From assembly GCF_030272615.1 (NCBI RefSeq), contig NC_081409.1:470762573-470822572 (forward strand): DNA of 60,000 nucleotides, written 5' to 3'. Position numbers and translations under genes: made by a program. The notes under the pieces are model-generated. The model ran no database searches. It was given only the letters and a program-made list of their open reading frames with translations, and had not been told where the DNA came from. Below are positions 12,864 to 24,290 of the stretch, in pieces. This DNA is from Cryptomeria japonica. Taxonomy: Eukaryota; Streptophyta; Pinopsida; Cupressales; Cupressaceae. Every line of letters begins with the position of its first letter. Positions within the stretch are counted from its first letter, which is position 1.

Positions 12864-12881
12864 GCACACACACACACACAC
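12864..12881. repeat. (CA)n microsatellite
   Basis: Nine uninterrupted CA dinucleotides after GCG. Confidence 0.9.
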
Positions 12882-12939
12882 TTATAATTCTTGCAAACTT
12901 TTACAAATTTGTACCTGCAAACTTGGCAACCCTGTGAAA

Positions 12940-13701
12940 ATAATAAAACCTTCAGCACAAATCTGTTACTGGCATATCTTCAGCAAACATGTGAAATCTG
13001 AATGACTCCACCTGCAAATCAGCCAGGGCAGATCTCTCACTATTGGAACCAATCTTTGCCATAGGGGTTTTTGTCCCAAGGCTGAAAGCTGAACAACAAT
13101 CCAAACTCCCACAAAGGGTTTCATCAAATTGAACAACCAATAATGACTCGAATGAGTCTCTTCAGCCTATTTTATAACCTTTCGAAGGAACTTTCTGGAA
13201 ATTAGATTTTAAAATTAGTTTTCAAACAATAAACCTTTTTGCTCCATAAAGTGACTTTATTTAGTTATTTTCTTTTATGGCACTATAGTCACTTCTAGAT
13301 TGACTTTGTAAATAATTAATTTAAGTTGTCCTTCAACGTATGTTGTTTTTGACAACTTAACATTTAATTATTTAATCATTTAATTATTTCCCACACCCAA
13401 TTGAAGATACGGGAAATATAGAAAAAGTCCGGAAGTGAATTTTAAAGGCACCAACATACTCAGGAACTCGTTGGAGAACCAACTTAATAAAACTAGATAC
13501 TCAACAAAAATGGAATTTTCCTCCAAGAAGTTTGGAGTGCATCATAAATGACAAAATTGCTCCCAAAAAGCATCAATGGATTCAACATGATCCCCAAAAC
13601 TCAATGTTGATAACTAAGCTCCAATCCAATAAGGTTATCGCACTCCAAGAAAGTTGGAGTTCCTTGGGAATTCTAGAAAGGCCAAAAAAAGGGACATTAC
13701 A
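12940..13701 (-). mobile_element. LTR remnant on minus strand starting TGTAATGTCCC
   Basis: Read on the minus strand from 13701 it starts TGTAATGTCCCTTTTTTTGG. A TATA-like box (GGTTATAAAATAGG, near 13160-13180) follows, then U5-like sequence with a short open frame. With the plus-strand start at 11618 it forms inverted ends of the kind TGTAATRTCCC...GGGACATTACA. The flanks (GCTG and GCTA) match at only three of four bases. Confidence 0.45.
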
Positions 13702-16700
13702 GCTAAAGCTATTTGTTCACAACCTTTTAAACCTTGTCCACCTATCCTTAAAAGATGACTATACAAATCCTTGTGTAGCTGCTCCTGTAATGCTTGTGGT
13801 ACAAATTTATATAACTAGACTCTATTTCCCCTTGATGAATTTTCTTGTCTTTGTCTACAATTAGGTAAAGGTGGGTACAGGTCAATGTCTCTACTGTGCA
13901 TCCCCCCTCGGTAGGGATAGCTGGGAGGAAAAAAGGAGTTGCCCCCCACCCACCCCTGCAGGGTGGGAGTAAGATGGTGGCATGAGGGAGGGCATTGAGG
14001 GGCCCCCCGTTTCACCCTCAAGATTGAGCTAGGGTACGAGGAGCTGTGCCAAAGACGGCAACACCGGTGGATTGCTCCAAATGCGACATACTTGTCCCAT
14101 TGCAAATTGCTCTAGGGTTTTTAAGGCTCGAATGTGCCCTTTGCATAAGTTTTTTAGGAGTTTAAAAGGACATTCAAATGGGTCATTTGAATCCCCTGTA
14201 GCTCTGCAACACTCCCACACCTAGAAGAACCCGCAGTTGCTCTATGATTTCTTTCTTGAATCCCAACTTCTTCACCTTCACTACTATAACTCTCGCTGCT
14301 GCTCTTTTTTCTTTTTTTTTCTGAAAACATAGCTGCAAGTGCAAACATGAAAAAAAGGAAAGGAAAAATTTCCTAACTGTTTGAAACTTTGAAAGAAATA
14401 AAAAAAAAAGGATAGTAAACATACCTCAAATAATGTAGGTTTAATGCTCTCGTGTCTTCCCACTACTGTTCTCGTTGTCTTCTTCTCACAAAATGCAAAA
14501 TGGAAAAATGAGGGGGTTGTTTCTTTTTTTGGGTGCTTGTATCTTTATTTTAGGTTTTGGGTTGTTTTAAGGGGTCCTTGTGGGCCACTTATACCTTTTT
14601 CCCTTCATTGATGTGTTTATTTTCTTTTTGAAGGCTAGACGATAGGGGATAACTAGCTGTTTCTTGGCATTCCTACCATTGTCAAACATTTTTTCAATGT
14701 ACCAAGGATGTTTTCAATTTTTTTTTGGGGTAGGAGATGGCATGGTTTGTTTCCTACCAATCCTTGTATCACCTTGAAACGTTTCTAGTGGGGGACAGTA
14801 TCAAAATCACAAGGGACACATTTTGGGCGTACATAGACATTGGGTGTTGAACTTGCAATCACCTTATACCAATGTACATTCAATTGCGAACTTTGACACA
14901 TCCATGTAAACTCCAATTGCTGTATGCAAGGTTTGTTACTCTTGTGAATCTTAACTTTAAATTTTAACCCCCTGATAGATTTCTTTGCTCTAGATGAATG
15001 AGACTCCTTTCTTTGTTAGGATATCCAATATATCCAAAAGAATGAGACTCTTGGAAAGGTCTTTATGAACCTCATATGGTAGTTCAACAATATTTCCTAT
15101 AAAATGACCAAATCACTCCCACACCATGTGGAACTATCATCTTTTGGACCATAAATATTATGTTTGGGTCCTTCAATCCACATTGACAAATGATATGTCC
15201 TAATAACTCTCAGGATGGAACTATGAAAGAACATTTCTTTAATTTCAACGTGAATTTGGCTTGGTAGCATAGGTTCATATGTTCCTCAAGGCTTGGACGT
15301 GTGTTTTCTCAATTTTGATACATCATAGGGAAAGGATGTTAGTCTCCACTTTGCCAATGTGCAATTCATTGCTCCTTTGTACCTTGTCCTTGAAATGCCG
15401 TTCTATTTGGAGCAATTCATTGTTCGTTGGTTTGATGTCTCTTATAATGTGATTGCTCTTCTTCCTTTGATTCATATAATGCAGTCTTCTAATTTATTCC
15501 TTGGGTCATAATGTTGATGTTAAACTTCCTCCTTTGCTCAATACTCAATCCCTTTTTTATCATGCTTAGTCCTAACTTAGCTTTATGATCCATATTTACT
15601 ATAGCAATATGTGTGTTGGTTTGAACAATGATATCACTGCAAAGTGTTATCCTCCTTATTGAACCTATTGTGCTATTACGGCTCATAGAGGTTAAAAGTA
15701 AATTGGTTTGTGATTGCCAATTTGAATGTAGATGGCCTTAGTCAATTTCAACATCATTTAGACACTTGTGGAAGCAAATTTCTCTCACAAACTAGAATCT
15801 ACAACCATGTCAAGTAGTGTTCATCCTAGAATATGTTCGTGTGCACTTAAATGAGATTAGTTTTCTTTATCATTAATGTCATGCGATTTGTGTTTATACT
15901 CCTAGTGCAGGACCTCTATCTCCATTTGGCCTAATGGTGCTACTATGCATATTATATAAGGATGGCCATGGTATATATTAGTTTTCCAATATTGATGAGC
16001 ATATGTCTTAATTCTTTGTCTAGCAAGGGTCCACTTGGATTTGAATTATAATTATACTGAAGCTGCCATCTCTAGAATTCAACTATGATCCCAACTTGCT
16101 AGGACCTATCAATAGGATGACAATATCATCGCATTTTAACGATTAGTTTCATAACTCAAATCATGAAGAACTAGGTCAGACCCACAATTTTACCTTGTGT
16201 AGATGTTCTAGACACCCTTCTGGAGACCTAGGTTGTTTTTACACTACTGTTATTGCCTTCAATCTCCCTTCTTTGTAATCCAATCCCTTATCCTGATGTC
16301 TTTAGCTTTGTCTTCTCAAGTAGCAATTCTTTGATGCCTCGAATATGGCTCTTGTATGCTCTCTTCCTTTGACTGTCTCAGAATGAAGACTTCCCTCACT
16401 TGGAGTGGGCTTTGTTGACTCCAATGATTCGGTTAACTCTTCTCTTGAAACTTTTGAGCTGACTTGGTTGTAAAGGTCAACTATTCCTTATTCAAAAACA
16501 GGAAGTTGCCTAGCACCCTCTACCAGCTCTTCTTTGGTTGGTTATGGGCTATTCTTCAAAGTTGGTTGGATGTCAAAATTTCATTAGTCACAATTGTGAA
16601 TTTGACTTACACTTTTGCTTTGGCTTATACTTCAACTCCAAAATCTCTTCAACTTCGAAATGTAGTGAGAGATTTTTCTTGGCTTCGTCTTGTGGTTTCT

Positions 16701-16990
16701 TATTCCATCTGTTTAAGAGATCATTTGATTTCCTAGTCCACCCGCTAATCACCTTGTGCTCTCCTCTTGCCTTTGTTTGCACTTAATGGCAATAATTTTT
16801 GCAGAGCACAATGTTGGTCTTAACTTCATTTCCTCTTCTCCTTGATGACACCTTTCGTCACACCTCTTTATAATTTACTATTTGTGTACTTTGCAGTTTC
16901 CTTTAATACATAATTCTTGTAAAGATTATGTAGTGTCTTGCTAGGAGTATCTACTTCTGTTAGTGCCATGTTACCCCAGATGGAGTACAT
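13702..16990. other. No gene recognised; decayed transposon DNA likely
   Basis: There are several short frames (for example minus strand 14029-14422 and 15489-15686), none with a domain I can name. A C-rich and G-rich patch lies at 13900-14010. I see no splice-consistent exon series. Confidence 0.4.
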
Positions 16991-16993
16991 GGG

Positions 16994-17055
16994 TACTTGG
17001 TTTCTCTTTAATTCTTCTCTGATGTACTTGGTTTCTCTTTGATTCTTCTCTGATG
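16994..17055. repeat. 31-bp tandem duplication
   Basis: TACTTGGTTTCTCTTT plus a following ATTCTTCTCTGATG occurs at 16994 and again at 17025 with one base different. Confidence 0.8.
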
Positions 17056-17879
17056 TGCTCTTGGACCAAAAGTTCCTACAAGCACCTGAGGTCTTGGGTA
17101 AGTTGATTGTTTCTTTCTTTTTGTGTGGTAAAAAATTCTTGCATCAGCTGGCCTAGTTACTCCTATATTTTACTGTGTCGCCTTCAATAGCTATGACCGA
17201 CTATGATTAATATCAAATCAAATGTTTACTGCTTACTTGCTAGAGTACCAATTGTAATAATATATAGATAAAGAACAGTACATACCATAAATGCTTTATT
17301 GAGGGTAGCACCTGAGTACAATAAAAGTAGATAAGGGAGGACGCTGTCCACTGATCAGATTCCTTCCTTGACTATGGCAATTCTATTTAGAGGGCTTGAC
17401 TGTTGTTGGGCTAGACTATTGATAATTGCTTATAACTATTTATAATCAACTAGCCAAAGCCACAGTGGACTCACAAATAAGTTTCCTACATTAGTATTAG
17501 CAAATTATAACAAGTTTTAATTATGCTAATTACATATGCCTATGGCATTTATCATAGAAGCAGTCAATACAATATCTTAGTAGGAGCTTGTCTATGGCAT
17601 TTTAGGGGATCACATAACAAGAGTCTTGGTTAGGGTTATGTTTCTTTAAAATCTTTGGTTATAATGTGTATGTTCATGGTAGTGTTTTGGTTAGGGTTAA
17701 TTCTGTGAGTTTGTAACATGCTAGAAAGTTAAATGAAACATTTATTCAAAAATGTAACTTGCTGAAACAAATGTAACTGTTAACATAATCATTACAAAGT
17801 AACATAAAAGGAAGAGATTTTTTTTTTTTTTGAGATAACAATAACTGAAAGCAATTATATTGAACTAAACTGAAATTTA
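17056..17879. other. No gene recognised
   Basis: AT-rich non-coding DNA with a T-run at 17819-17831. Nothing was recognised. Confidence 0.4.
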
Positions 17880-18330
17880 AACATAAGATAGGAAAATAAC
17901 TAACATTGCATTAATTGAAAGATGGAGAGTTTAGAGAGTACATTTCATCTGATGCTAATATTTGAACTTCATAACTTTATCAAGATACCAGTGAGGAGGG
18001 AAAGTATCATTAGGGCGCTTTTCCGCCCAACCACGGAGTGTCTAGTCCCCCGTACCATATCCAACTAGATTGGCCCGACCCTTCGCAGGGAGGTAACGGG
18101 AAGTAGAACTCAATGCCACTTGAGATTTGGTGTTTAGGATCTACACATGCTAGTTGGCCATACACTATGGGTTAACTCCCAACTAGTATGACGCTCTTGA
18201 CTAGAGGTGTATCTGGTACTAATGATCTGACAGTTGCATGCTTTACGCAGCACCACCTTGGCCAAGGTTTAACACTGCAAGCATGAATTAATGTGCTGTC
18301 AATGATCACCACCCTTCTCGGCAATAAGTC
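17880..18330. repeat. Dispersed repeat, copy 1 (related to 35050-35480 and 36450)
   Basis: Landmarks shared with the copy at 35 kb, in the same order and spacing, are GATGCTAATAT, GAGGAGGGAAAGTATCAT, CCCAACCACGGA, CTAGTCCCC, TTGGCCCGACCC and GCAGGGAGGTAA. CCACCCTTCTCGGC also follows in both (about 18310 and 36457). Ends and class are unknown; LTR-retrotransposon origin is likely but not shown. Confidence 0.65.
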
Positions 18331-18860
18331 TAGGGTCAAATGAGCTCGACTGAACTCATAAGGGAACTAAGGCCAAATTTATGTTTAGCATTCATTTGTT
18401 GCCAATTTTAGTACTTTTAAAAGTTATCGTTTACTTCTTTAAGATTGCATTGATTTGTGATGGTTCAACTAAATCCTTGGCATGGGAAAATAGGGGGCAT
18501 AAGAGCCGCTAGCCATCCAACTCATAAGTATGGATTATATAACCATGCTTGACATGTCTTTGCTGTCCTGGCATCTTGAGAGTAATCTCTCAATAGTAAT
18601 GCTATTTGCATTGAAGTACAATGGTGCCCTTCTACCCTCTTTCTTCCTAGGCTAGGGTATCATTTAATTTTATTAACTAGAGATGGTAATCTCAATTAGA
18701 AAGATTGCCTGATTTTGCTGTTTGATGTTATTTCAGTCTTAGATAAATCTGAAATGCTCATTTAAGAGGTAAGGAATCTTCTTATTTCAGGTCAAGGGAA
18801 GAGCACCCTTTCTAACTGAGAGGTAAGGTTATAAATGTTTACTAGTTTACTCTGCTGATT
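18331..18860. other. No gene recognised; continuation of dispersed repeat
   Basis: Non-coding; probably the weaker-matching continuation of the repeat described just to the left. Confidence 0.3.
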
Positions 18861-19060
18861 ATCAGTTATTAACCATGCTGATATATGCTTACCAGTACAT
18901 GTTAAAGTACATATACAAGGTTATACCTATACATATACCTTCACATACCCGTTAAGTATTACCAGTTATAAACCATACTGATATATACTTACCGGTATAT
19001 GTCAATGTACATGTACAAGTACCCTTACCTTCCCAAATACGTTAAGTATATGTCAGATAC
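18861..19060. repeat. 100-bp tandem duplication, two diverged copies
   Basis: Units beginning CAGTTATTAACCATGCTGAT (18863) and CAGTTATAAACCATACTGAT (18963) both run to a CGTTAAGTAT end. Both are rich in short GTAC/TATAC palindromes. Confidence 0.75.
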
Positions 19061-20029
19061 TACAGATTTAGGCTAATTTTCTTAAAGCAAATGCAGCAAC
19101 TAGTTCGTATGCAGGGGTTTTGTATTAATTTACTTAAGTTTTCACAAAGGCTGCTGCCACAGTTTAAGTTTCATAACAGAGGATATAAATTTTACAACTA
19201 GACATTGATATAATGCAGAGCCAGTAGTTCTATTAAAGAACTCAGATAATTATAGTTTACCTACAAATTTTTATGAAGAAATAGAGGTTCTGCTGTTAAG
19301 AAGGAGCTAACAGCAAGGTCATAGTAGAAATAAAGATGTAAATTCCTTATAATTTGCAAACTTTTCAAACCCTTACCCAAAATCAGTAGTACAGGTTCTT
19401 AATTCTTTTTCTCTCTTTCTAAATCAGATTTAAAGAGAGAGAATAGTAAATCTTGTTAAGTTTGGATCAGATTTATAAATTTGGTATTTTTCAAACTTAT
19501 TGTTACTTTAACTAATAATGAATTCAATTTGACTTATACAAGGTAGGAATTGAGTCTGAATATTATATTTGATGTTCAACGTTTATATAGATCTAATCAC
19601 GATCTCAAAATGATCGAGTTTTCAATACCAATGTTCATGTACTGCTGAGTATATTAATGATCTTGATTTCGATATTAATATCCACGTACTGATTTTCACG
19701 ACCTGCCCTTGTAATCTTCGCTGTACCACCTCCAACCGAATTGTATCAAATATATATATATGATGCCCGAAGACAATAGAGGAGATGCGACTCTACGTGA
19801 AGAGTCTTGAGGCCAAACCGATTCATAATTTAATTGGATTTAATCGATTCAATTATAATCGGTTATGCTTTAACCAATGATTAACAAATGAATCAATAAC
19901 TAATCGATTGTAGAATAATGCGATAATAGAAGCAGGTTAATGATGATAATTCGGTTTGACCATTGATCGGGTTAACTAAAGTTATGACTAATATCATTAA
20001 CCATTTGCAGATATACATATTGCTGAATA

Positions 20030-20031
<2 letters not shown>

Positions 20032-20061
<30 letters not shown>
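20032..20061. repeat. (TA)n microsatellite
   Basis: Uninterrupted AT/TA run of about 30 bp. The overlapping frames with isoleucine-tyrosine runs are artefacts of it. Confidence 0.9.
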
Positions 20062-20064
<3 letters not shown>

Positions 20065-21710
20065 TCACAAACTGTTATATTGTATCCCGAGTGTACTTCG
20101 ATGATTTGCAATTGTATAACCTTTATGTATATCCATCTACAATGATCGTATCATCTTTGATATATGATACTCAAGGGTTTTCATTAATCGATTCCATTAT
20201 GATCGGTTGATTAACTTAACACTAACAATTATAGATTAATAGATCGGTTTATTATAACTGATGTGCTTTAAGCGATTTAACCAATGTGATGATCGAACAA
20301 CAGATTATGTAAATCTAACTTGATAATGGAGTCAAGTCGATTGTCATCGATTGGCATTAATTTGAAATCACTGCTTATGGGATTTAATGATATTGATAAC
20401 TATTACTCGTAATTGTCTAAGGCCAAAGGCCAATTAGACAATTATGGTGTCTCTGTCAGTCCTCAAGAATCATGACTGAAGCTACCTTATCGTCAACAAA
20501 TCTTAGATGTACAGGTATTTATACATATTTATTTAGATATATATCTCTATATATACAAATACATACGTATATATACCCATACATCTTCTCATGGAATAGA
20601 AAAAAAAATACAGTCAAAACTATGTAACCCTTCATCGATTATGAGCAGATTGGTAGAATAAAAATTAACTTCCTATCTAGGTTTGCACATTACAAATGCA
20701 GAACAACGAACAACAAGAAATAACTACCCATTACTTAATCTTCTTTGCCAAAACAAAAGAATGAACACATAATGTCTTTATCTCGGTTTTCCCCATATAT
20801 TTCCTTTGCCATAACATTAAGCCTCGAAATTTAAGAAGTAATGGAAGGAATATAAACTAAAATCGCAGGTTTAGTCTGACTACATGACCTGAAAGAGGAA
20901 GAAAATGTCTGAATGTATTCTTGCAACCTTTCACTTATCAAACCCTCGGTTCTGGAAACACACAGCAGAAAAAAAAATGAAATTCGCAGAGCATAAACCC
21001 TTTTTTTCACGGCTGCCAGGAGTATGAATGATGAATCGTTTTCTTCCACATTGGCTTAAGTATATTGAAAAACATTTTCCTCATGAATTTTGCCCTAATA
21101 CCAGGTGGATTTCTTCCAATCCGCTCCAAGAGTCACACCCTTTTCATTGCGTTCTCCTTACGCGTTTTTAATTTTGGCTTCCTGAAGAAGCCTCTCAGCT
21201 CACAACAAAAACGCTCGAGGAAAAAAAATAAATCTTTTCTTTCATATCCTTGAAGTTTCTAATATATTTTCTTTTTAATATCCCACTCCTTTCTAATGCC
21301 CAAAAATGAAATTTCTCTTTTCCATTTCGATTTTATAATGAAGTGTTGGTTTTATTTATGAAGTCCATTTTTCCACCATATGCCCGATAAAAGATTATGA
21401 TTTACCCATCAAATAATAATATGTAGTGAGCATAGCGCTAATGAATAAGGGGGTGAAAATATTTTGTTCAATAGTCCCCCTTATTATAATTTTTTTAAAA
21501 GTCACAATTACCTATCGAGACTAAAGGATGGTCTCTTATTTATTTTAAATAACTCATAAGGTTTTCCCATTCCTTTTTATTTTTTTAAGGTTACTTAACC
21601 TTTCAATTTTTTTGCATAATATATTCATATATTTACATATATGAATATATACGCCTTAGGTAGGCATGCCTACGGGGGCATGTATACTATCGGTATACGT
21701 ACTCTCATAT

Positions 21711-21812
21711 TCATGCTATGCCTAAGATGTACACATTGATATATATATATATATATATCATGCTATGCCTAAGATGTACACATTGATATATATATATATA
21801 TATATATATATG
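21711..21812. repeat. 47-bp tandem duplication ending in TA microsatellite
   Basis: TCATGCTATGCCTAAGATGT starts at 21711 and again at 21758. Each copy is followed by ACACATTG and an AT run that is longer in the second copy. Confidence 0.85.
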
Positions 21813-22505
21813 ATTAAACATGAGCTTCTGAGGCATTTAAAAAAAACTAATTAAATAAATAATCAATTAAAAATTTCCTTAAAATAATAATGACGAGTTA
21901 CCTCGAAACGCAACAAAACCTAGGTTTATGAACCCTAAACTCTCTGCATGGACCATCTAGGTTTCCTGACGCAACGGCTATCAAGGTTTGACAAGGTCAA
22001 ACATAAGTTTACCTGGCTCAGGTTAGGGTTTTTAGACGACATTGAGTTCTTTCTTTCCTTTACCTCCCGACCTGATGATACTTTCTCTCCCTTCGCGGAG
22101 TACGACGATCTCCTGCACACACTTGGCCAATGAAATCAGTTAGATCCTAAATCTTGTCTTGCTTTGACATTTCATAATTCATTTACATAGGTAAAACATC
22201 ATGTCACAATATTAACTATCAATTCATCAATTTACCAATTAAATTCTATCAAATCATCTTTATAAGCATAGTGGACATTATTCAAATATGCATGAACATC
22301 TGAACATATACATTCAATTAAAGCATGAAAAACTAGGCACATTCATTCCATTTAAACATGAGAACAAGGGCACATTCATTCAAACTAAACATGAAAACTA
22401 GGGCATGTTAAACATCTTGCAAGTATAGCCTAAATGCACTAGGCAAACATTTATCAGGGCATAAATACTGCATATTGATAACTAGGTCACAAGTGGGCTG
22501 TAACA

Positions 22506-22951
22506 GAGTTGTCTAAATTTTTTTGACTCTGGACCTATCTACAAGAAAGCTAGCAATCAGTTGGGATTTTGATTTTGATGAGGGTGTTATCAATTTGATC
22601 TTTTAGTCAGATCCAGGTACACAATCAGATTTTCTTAATGTCACGGGTAGTAATCACTTGCCTTCAGATAGTACTTGAAATATGCAGGAGGTTTAAGATA
22701 GTTTTGGGGCTGAAATGAATACATTTTTGATACAAGTGATCCATTGCATTCAACTGTAATGCGGAAGTCTTTATGTCTCAATATGACAATTAGGATGCTC
22801 TAAGAACTCCTATCGGAATATTTTTTAAACAAACTGACAATTTTCACAAATTTTGCTTAACAGGCATTTCCTCAAACAGTTTGCAGAATTTTTTTATTTT
22901 AACATACTTTCATATTAGCAATTACAATATATTTTTTTTCAACCTATAGAT
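22506..22951. other. No gene recognised; left flank of the copia element
   Basis: Non-coding. It leads directly into the ACTAT target duplication at 22952. Confidence 0.4.
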
Positions 22952-22956
22952 ACTAT
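22952..22956. repeat. Target-site duplication of copia element, left (ACTAT)
   Basis: Equal to 27464-27468. Confidence 0.85.
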
Positions 22957-23516
22957 TATTAATGTTTGTAGCTTCAGTCGAATGATCATTTAGAATACAT
23001 ATAATAAATGTTGATTAATAATAATATATTATTATGTTATATTATTATATTATTATTAATCATATAAAATTTAATATTCAATATTAATCTATTATATTAT
23101 TCTAAATTAATAATTGATTGATGAAACATTATAATATTGATTAAATTATTATAATTAAAGGAGAGACATGTCCGTTCAAGGACATGCCTCTCCAAAGGAA
23201 TATATATAGTATAATGTTATTCAATTTGAGAACATATAGAATTCCAAGAATGCAAGTATCAGATTGAATCAGATATATACATTAAAATACATCCAATAAA
23301 ACCTGGGAAAATCAACATGGTATCAGAGCTAGGTCCAGGCTAGGAGCCCCAAGCACACGAGAGGTGTGGCTTAAGGGGGGGTGTTGGTGTTGGAAATAAG
23401 CCACACCCAGACTGACAATGGACTGGTCCAAGAGGGGCCAGTAGCTCAGTGGTAGAGCACTCCAGCAGCTTATGGAAGGTCCTAGGTTCGAGTCCTAGCT
23501 AGTCCATGTCTCAACA
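22957..23516 (+). repeat. 5' LTR of copia element (composite)
   Basis: The first 361 bp form a normal-looking LTR body that ends AATCAACA at 23317. It is followed at once by TGGTATCAGAGC, the standard copia initiator-Met primer-binding site, although the true LTR continues for another 199 bp. That extension also has a polypurine-like TTAAGGGGGGGTGTTGG (near 23370-23387) and a tRNA-like part, then ends CTCAACA at 23516, followed by a second, diverged binding site. The 3' LTR has the same composite structure, so it was fixed before this copy inserted. Confidence 0.85.
23419..23506 (+). ncRNA. tRNA-like module with Pol III A and B boxes in 5' LTR
   Basis: TAGCTCAGTGGTAGAGC (23442-23458) matches an A box with D-arm, and GGTTCGAGTCC (23485-23495) matches a B box exactly. 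The ends TGGACTGG and CTAGTCCA can pair like an acceptor stem, but about 16 extra bases lie before the A box and no anticodon arm is convincing. I read it as tRNA-derived (SINE-like) sequence, not a working tRNA gene. Transcription by Pol III is inferred. Confidence 0.6.
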
Positions 23517-23530
23517 TGGTATTAGAGCTC
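23517..23530 (+). promoter_or_regulatory. Primer-binding site (diverged)
   Basis: TGGTATTAGAGCTC directly after the LTR end matches the plant copia TGGTATCAGAGC site with one substitution. Confidence 0.7.
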
Positions 23531-24290
23531 AGGCCTGTGAAGTTTAATTTGGAGGTTGGAGAGGGTTGGAGAATTCAGTTTTTTTAGAATTTTTAGTCTG
23601 AAATATGCCATTGTACGGCCCTTGGTTGGCCTCAAAATGAGGACTATAATATATGGATGGAAAGATCTGTGTTTCTAGTTTTCAAATATGTTTATCTCAT
23701 CAAATTTGATTCAGTTTTGTGCAAGATATGACGACTTTGGTGCAGGTCACTTGAAACCCTACCTAGGGTTAGCAGTTTTGGGAAAAATGTCATAACTTTT
23801 GTTTTAACCGTTGGATCTCGCTATAACTTGGAGGAAATGTTTGTAATTAGCTTTTCTAACATCTCCCCGAAGAGATTGGATAAATTTGGTAAATTGCAAA
23901 AGTTATTAACGACTGTGTGTGGCAGATCATAATGAAAGTGTTGATCAAAATTATGAAAATGTTCTACATCATTCAAAGGGAATTATGATGAGAGATGATT
24001 CATGCGTGATATTTCTTATATGGGCTCACCTTATGAAAGGAAATGTTTTAAACTTAAGGATGAAAGCACAATAAAATTGAATTAAAGGGAGAAATAAATT
24101 GATGCTTATAAACGAATTGATGATTGAGACCAGATGCAAAGGGAGTCTGACATTTCAAAAGAGGACAAGAGGTTGATACAAGAACTTGAGCTTCAGAGGG
24201 AGAAGATGGTTCAATCAACTTGTCACAATTTTGATCATAGTGATTGAGAGGGATTTTCACTATTGAAGGTGAAACACTTATGAGGTAAAT
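23531..24290. other. Copia interior, leader and deleted gag/pol region
   Basis: No open frame with gag, protease or integrase motifs is visible. There should be 3-4 kb here in a complete copia, so this is the site of a large internal deletion. Stops occur in all frames. Confidence 0.6.

Larger units (their letters stand above)
19454..22505 (-). mobile_element. Minus-strand LTR-like repeat, long form (3.05 kb)
   Basis: Its plus-strand left edge is TGTTAAGTTTGGATCAGATT and its right edge is GGGCTGTAACA. The relative at 54829-56023 starts TGTTGAAGTTTGGATCAG and ends GAGATGTAACA, and homology stops at these points in both. The right third (21900-22505) aligns well by eye, including CCTGACGC, GGAGTACGACGA and CCTGCACACACTTGGCCA. 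The left part holds extra sequence with TA microsatellites and three imperfect ATCGATTCAATTATAATCGG-type motifs (near 19840, 20190 and 20240). No target duplication was found (AATCT and GAGTT). Confidence 0.55.

Noticed and set aside
11618-13701. A single solo LTR with target duplication
   Set aside because: Flanks GCTG and GCTA do not match, and both halves have inward-facing TATA-like boxes. Left as two remnants.
14029-14422. Minus-strand gene with serine/lysine-rich protein
   Set aside because: Three overlapping frames compete, no recognisable domain; runs of A and T explain much of the composition.
19893-20145. Small proteins with isoleucine-tyrosine runs
   Set aside because: Translations of a TA microsatellite on both strands.
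23419-23506. A functional tRNA gene
   Set aside because: The A and B boxes are good, but there are extra bases before the A box and no clear anticodon arm. It also repeats exactly inside both LTRs of a retrotransposon. Kept as a tRNA-like module.
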